From NCBI GenBank assembly GCA_963709085.1, contig CAVPVB010000024.1:1276349-1340348 (forward strand): a stretch of 64,000 bases of DNA. The letters run 5' to 3'. Positions 60,990-64,000 of this stretch are shown piece after piece. This DNA comes from Rhodovastum sp963709085 (GTDB taxonomy: Bacteria > Pseudomonadota > Alphaproteobacteria > Acetobacterales > Acetobacteraceae). The position numbers and the translations under genes are program-made. Numbering within the stretch: position 1 is the stretch's first letter; the number at the start of each line of letters is the position of its first letter. A model generated the notes under the pieces. That model was not told the origin of the DNA. It saw nothing but the letters and a program-made list of their open reading frames with translations, and did not search any database.

Positions 60990-61401
60990 CTTCTTCGTCC
61001 TTGTTCACGGGCCGGTGTCGCTGCTTGCGACAATAACCTATGGCATCCACGGTCCAAACCCAACTTCTCCACCAGGCGCTAAATTGTAGCGCCGAATTGG
61101 AATTCCGGGAGGCGCGCATGGACCACGCATAACGCAAGCCAAGGTCGAAGCGGGGAGTTCGCCAGATGGCGGCGGGCGAAAATTGCGATCGGGCCGGTTC
61201 GGCACGAAGCGAAGCGCCGTTGGATCACGCGTAAATGCGGCGGCGGATCATGCAGTAAACCGTCCCATTCGAATGCGGGAAGCTGGAAGGGGCACAACAA
61301 AACGCGCAACCCCGGCCACGGCATTCCGCCAGGAAGGCGACGGTGATAACGCGGAAATGGCGGCCCCGGAAGCGCTCACCTTCCCGCGGGCCGCGCTGAG
61401 A
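60990..61401. promoter_or_regulatory. Gap between hcp and the sensor-kinase operon
   Basis: No gene is recognised in these 410 bp. It should hold the promoter of the leftward pseudo-caspase operon. I see no clear terminator or operator. Confidence 0.4.
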
Positions 61402-61878
61402 TCAGCTCGTTTTCAGTGCCATGAGGTCATAGGTCACGATAGAACCCTTCTGAGGCACGCCCTTATCGTCGAGCGGCGACGGGGTGATCATGATCTTGGT
61501 AAAGTTGAGCGAGATGGACTCGCTCGGATTGTCGCCGCCAGAACTCATGGAATAGCCGCTGATGCCGCACTTCTCCAATTCATAAGAGAGATATGTGTCC
61601 GTCTTATTCTTGGTTGTCGCGGTAAGCTTGATCTCGACCTTGGTGTCGAACGCGCCGGCCAGCGCGTCCTGATAAAGTCCGGGGGAGGCCTTGTCATACA
61701 CTTTGGAGATGGTGATTTCGCTGACGCTGGGCGCCGTGCCTTCCCGCTGCTTGCCGCCGGCGCCGGTGCCCACGCCACGCCCCACGCCGAACTGGAGAGA
61801 TTGCAACTCGATCCAATCCTTGAATCCCTCGGTCGTGACCTGGCCCACGACCGCGCCGAATTTCATGTATATGGCCAT
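61402..61878 (-). CDS. hcp: Type VI secretion tube protein Hcp
   Basis: A 158-residue Hcp, the ring protein that stacks into the T6SS inner tube and can carry effectors. 'MAIYMKFGAVVGQVTTEGFK', 'WIELQSLQFGVGRGVGTG', 'VSEITISKVYDKASPGLYQD' and 'ISLNFTKIMITPSP' match the family. Length is normal with no C-terminal effector extension. It is 48 nt after clpV on the same strand. Confidence 0.93.
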   Translation of the reverse strand: MAIYMKFGAVVGQVTTEGFKDWIELQSLQFGVGRGVGTGAGGKQREGTAPSVSEITISKVYDKASPGLYQDALAGAFDTKVEIKLTATTKNKTDTYLSYELEKCGISGYSMSSGGDNPSESISLNFTKIMITPSPLDDKGVPQKGSIVTYDLMALKTS

Positions 61879-61926
61879 GTTTCGTTCGTCTCCCCTGCTT
61901 TGGCTTCGAACAATCTAACAACCGTA

Positions 61927-64000
61927 TCATGATCCGTCGACGGCGAACGCGAACGATTTATCGGCCTTGAGGCCGACATGAACCCGGCCAACCGTGAGCC
62001 CCTCGGCCAGCCGCGCAAGCACTTCGGCCGACAGTTCCGGCAGCAATGTGCGCGAAAGAATGTTCTCGATGTTGCGCGCGCCTGATGCACTTTCCGTGCA
62101 GCGGGCGGCGATGGCTTCGACCAGATCGGCATCCCAGGCGAATGTCGCACGGTAACTATGGTGCACGCGGACGCGGATGCGCTCCAGTTGCATCACGACG
62201 ATTTGACGAATGATCGCGTCCGGCAGCGGGAAATACGGCACCAGCGTGACCCGGCCAAGGAAGGCGGGCTTGAAGTGCTTCGATAATTCCGGCCGCAGCG
62301 CCTCGGCCAGCCCCGCGGCGTCCGGCGCTGTCTCGGGGTCGGCGAACAGCTTGGCGATCAGGTCGGTGCCGGCATTGCTGGTCATGATGATGACGGTGTT
62401 CTTGAAGTCGATGTCACGGCCTTCACCGTCCTTCATGGTGCCCTTGTCGAACACCTGGAAGAAGATGTCCTGCACGCCGGGGTGGGCCTTCTCCATTTCA
62501 TCGAGCAGAACCACGCTGTAGGGGCGCCGGCGCACCGCCTCGGTCAGGATTCCGCCCTCGCCGTAGCCGACATAGCCGGGCGGGCTGCCCATCAGCAGGC
62601 TGACCTTATGCTCTTCCTTGAACTCGGTCATGTTGATGGTTGTCAGGTTCTGTTCGCCGCCATAGAGCAGGTCGGCCAGAGTGAGCGCCGTTTCGGTTTT
62701 GCCCACGCCGGAAGTGCCGACCATCAGGAACACGCCGATCGGCTTGCGCGGGTCGGTCAGCCCCGCGCGGCTGGTGCGGATGGCCTGCGCCACCGATTCC
62801 AGCGCGTGGCTCTGGCCGACCACGCGGCGTTCCATCGCCTCGCGCAGATTGAGGACGGTACGGATTTCGTCCGACTGCATCCGACCGGCGGGAATGCCAG
62901 TCCAACTCTCGACAATCTCGGCGATCGCCTGGCCGTCGACCACCGGGAATATCAGCGGCTGTTCACCCTGCAAGGCGCGCAGCCGTTCGCCGGCCTGCAC
63001 CAGGCCGGCACGATCGGGCGTGCTGTCGCCACCCGGGGGCGCCGCGTCGATACGGCCGCGGATGGTGTCGATCTCGGCGACCAGTCCCTTCTCCTGTCCC
63101 AACGCGCCTCAAGGGCCGCAGTTCCTCGGTCACCGTGGCGCGCTCCGCCGCCAATTCGTCGCGACGCGCCGAATGATCGAGGCCGGCGGCGATTTCGCGA
63201 TCGACGATGCGCAACTCCGTGTCGATGAGATCGACGGCGGCGGCGATCCTCCACCGGCGCCGGAACTGCGTTCTGGCTCATGGCGACGCGCGCGCAGGCG
63301 GTGTCGAGCAGGCTGACCGCCTTGTCCGGCAGCTGGCGTCCGGGAATGTAGCGTGCGGACAGCCGCACCGCCTCGATGACCGCCTGGTCGAAAATGCGCA
63401 CATTATGGTGCTTCTCCAGGGTCGCGACCATGCCGCGACCATGGCGATCGCCGTCTTCTCGCCGGGCTCCTCCACCTTCACGGCCTGGAAGCGCCGCGCG
63501 AGCGCCGCGTCGCTCTCGAAATATTTTTTGTACTCCGCCCAGGTGGTGGCGGCGATGGTGCGCAATCGCCGCGCGCCAGCGCCGGCTTGAGCAGGTTGGC
63601 CATCCTCCTGACCGGCCGCCCCGCCGGCGCCGATCAAGGTGTGGGCCTCGTCGATAAATAGGATGATCGGCGTGGGCGTCGCCTTGGTTTCCTCGATCAC
63701 CGATTTCAGCCGGTTCTCGAATTCGCCTTTCACCCCCGCGCCGGCCTGCAGCAGGCCCAGATCGAGCGTGCGCAACGTACCTCGCTTCATGGCCGGGGGC
63801 ACGTCGCCGGCCGCGATCCGCAACGCAAAGCCTTCCACTACCGCGGTCTTGCCCACCCCGGCCTCACCGGTCAGGATCGGATTGTTCTGGCGCCGGCGGC
63901 TGAGAATATCGACCACCTGGCGAATTTCCAGGTCACGCCCGAGCACCGTATCGATCTCCCCCGCCCTGGCGCGCGCGGTCAGGTCGATCGTGAATGGTCC
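61927..64000 (-). pseudogene. clpV: clpV (tssH), T6SS ATPase, partial and frameshifted
   Basis: An AAA+ disaggregase that recycles contracted T6SS sheaths. It runs off the right edge, so its N-terminus is missing. Recognised are the first Walker A 'ILTGEAGVGKTAVVEGFALR', 'PGRQLPDKAVSLLDTACARV' (ClpV-specific form), the second ATPase with 'LMVGTSGVGKTETALTLADL', and the C-terminus. The segment 63100-63620 has about five one-base frame changes (near 63600, 63555, 63435, 63240 and 63105); each time ClpV sequence resumes in another frame. The rest is clean. Either real inactivation or poor consensus quality in this stretch is possible. Confidence 0.85.

Overview
The window is GC-rich DNA with tightly packed, often ATGA/GTGA-overlapping genes. 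The gene types (Tad pilus, TauD/Ssu-type sulfonate uptake, SoeABC, family 2A encapsulin) and protein flavour fit an alphaproteobacterium. Rhodospirillales, probably Acetobacteraceae, is my best guess from general resemblance only. No rRNA, tRNA or CRISPR array was recognised.

Layout. (1) 1-3.3 kb is mobile-element debris: a prophage-type BRO antirepressor fragment fused to a broken conjugative trbB, two small XRE regulators, and a VapBC-type module whose antitoxin has acquired the N-terminus of a radical SAM protein. (2) 3.3-30.6 kb is mostly a sulfur-metabolism island. It holds a GlcD-type FAD oxidase (adjacent, not obviously sulfur-related), a SoeABC sulfite dehydrogenase, two YeeE/YedE half-transporters, a family 2A encapsulin with its cysteine desulfurase cargo, and two serine acetyltransferase genes placed tail to tail. 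A sulfonate ABC transporter with a TauD-like dioxygenase follows. Then comes a nitrogenase-like operon: an unusual radical SAM protein, an MFS transporter and NifH-, NifD- and NifK-like proteins. It is followed by a second, truncated sulfonate-binding protein. An IS4-family element sits in the MFS gene, and a decayed IS630 element cuts the last binding protein. (3) 30.6-35.4 kb carries an M23 peptidase, a GNAT acetyltransferase and a MarR-controlled EmrAB-type efflux operon. (4) 36.2-50.3 kb is a Tad/Flp pilus locus (pilin, CpaA-F, TadB, C, D, G, two TadE-like pseudopilins) with an embedded multi-pass membrane protein and a lytic transglycosylase. (5) 50.8-56.4 kb is a private Hsp70 system (TPR protein, J-protein, GrpE, DnaK-like, zinc-ribbon protein). 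(6) 57.7-64 kb carries a pseudo-caspase, a heme-type sensor, a Ser/Thr kinase, and type VI secretion genes hcp and clpV, the last running off the window.

How it fits together (inference). Sulfonates would be imported by the ABC system and cleaved by the TauD-like enzyme, releasing sulfite. SoeABC would oxidise excess sulfite. YeeE/YedE would import inorganic sulfur. Serine acetyltransferase and the encapsulated cysteine desulfurase would handle cysteine synthesis and sulfur mobilisation. The nitrogenase-like HDK operon lies inside this setting, which suggests reductive C-S chemistry of the methylthio-alkane reductase kind rather than nitrogen fixation or chlorophyll synthesis. Its D subunit lacks most P-cluster cysteines and its accessory radical SAM protein is not NifB-like, so it may be an undescribed variant.

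Caution. At least ten genes carry single-base frameshifts (trbB, second acetyltransferase, one permease, NifK-like, first TadE, DnaK-like, and several in clpV). In most, the protein resumes cleanly in another frame. Part of this may be consensus error in the assembly rather than real decay.
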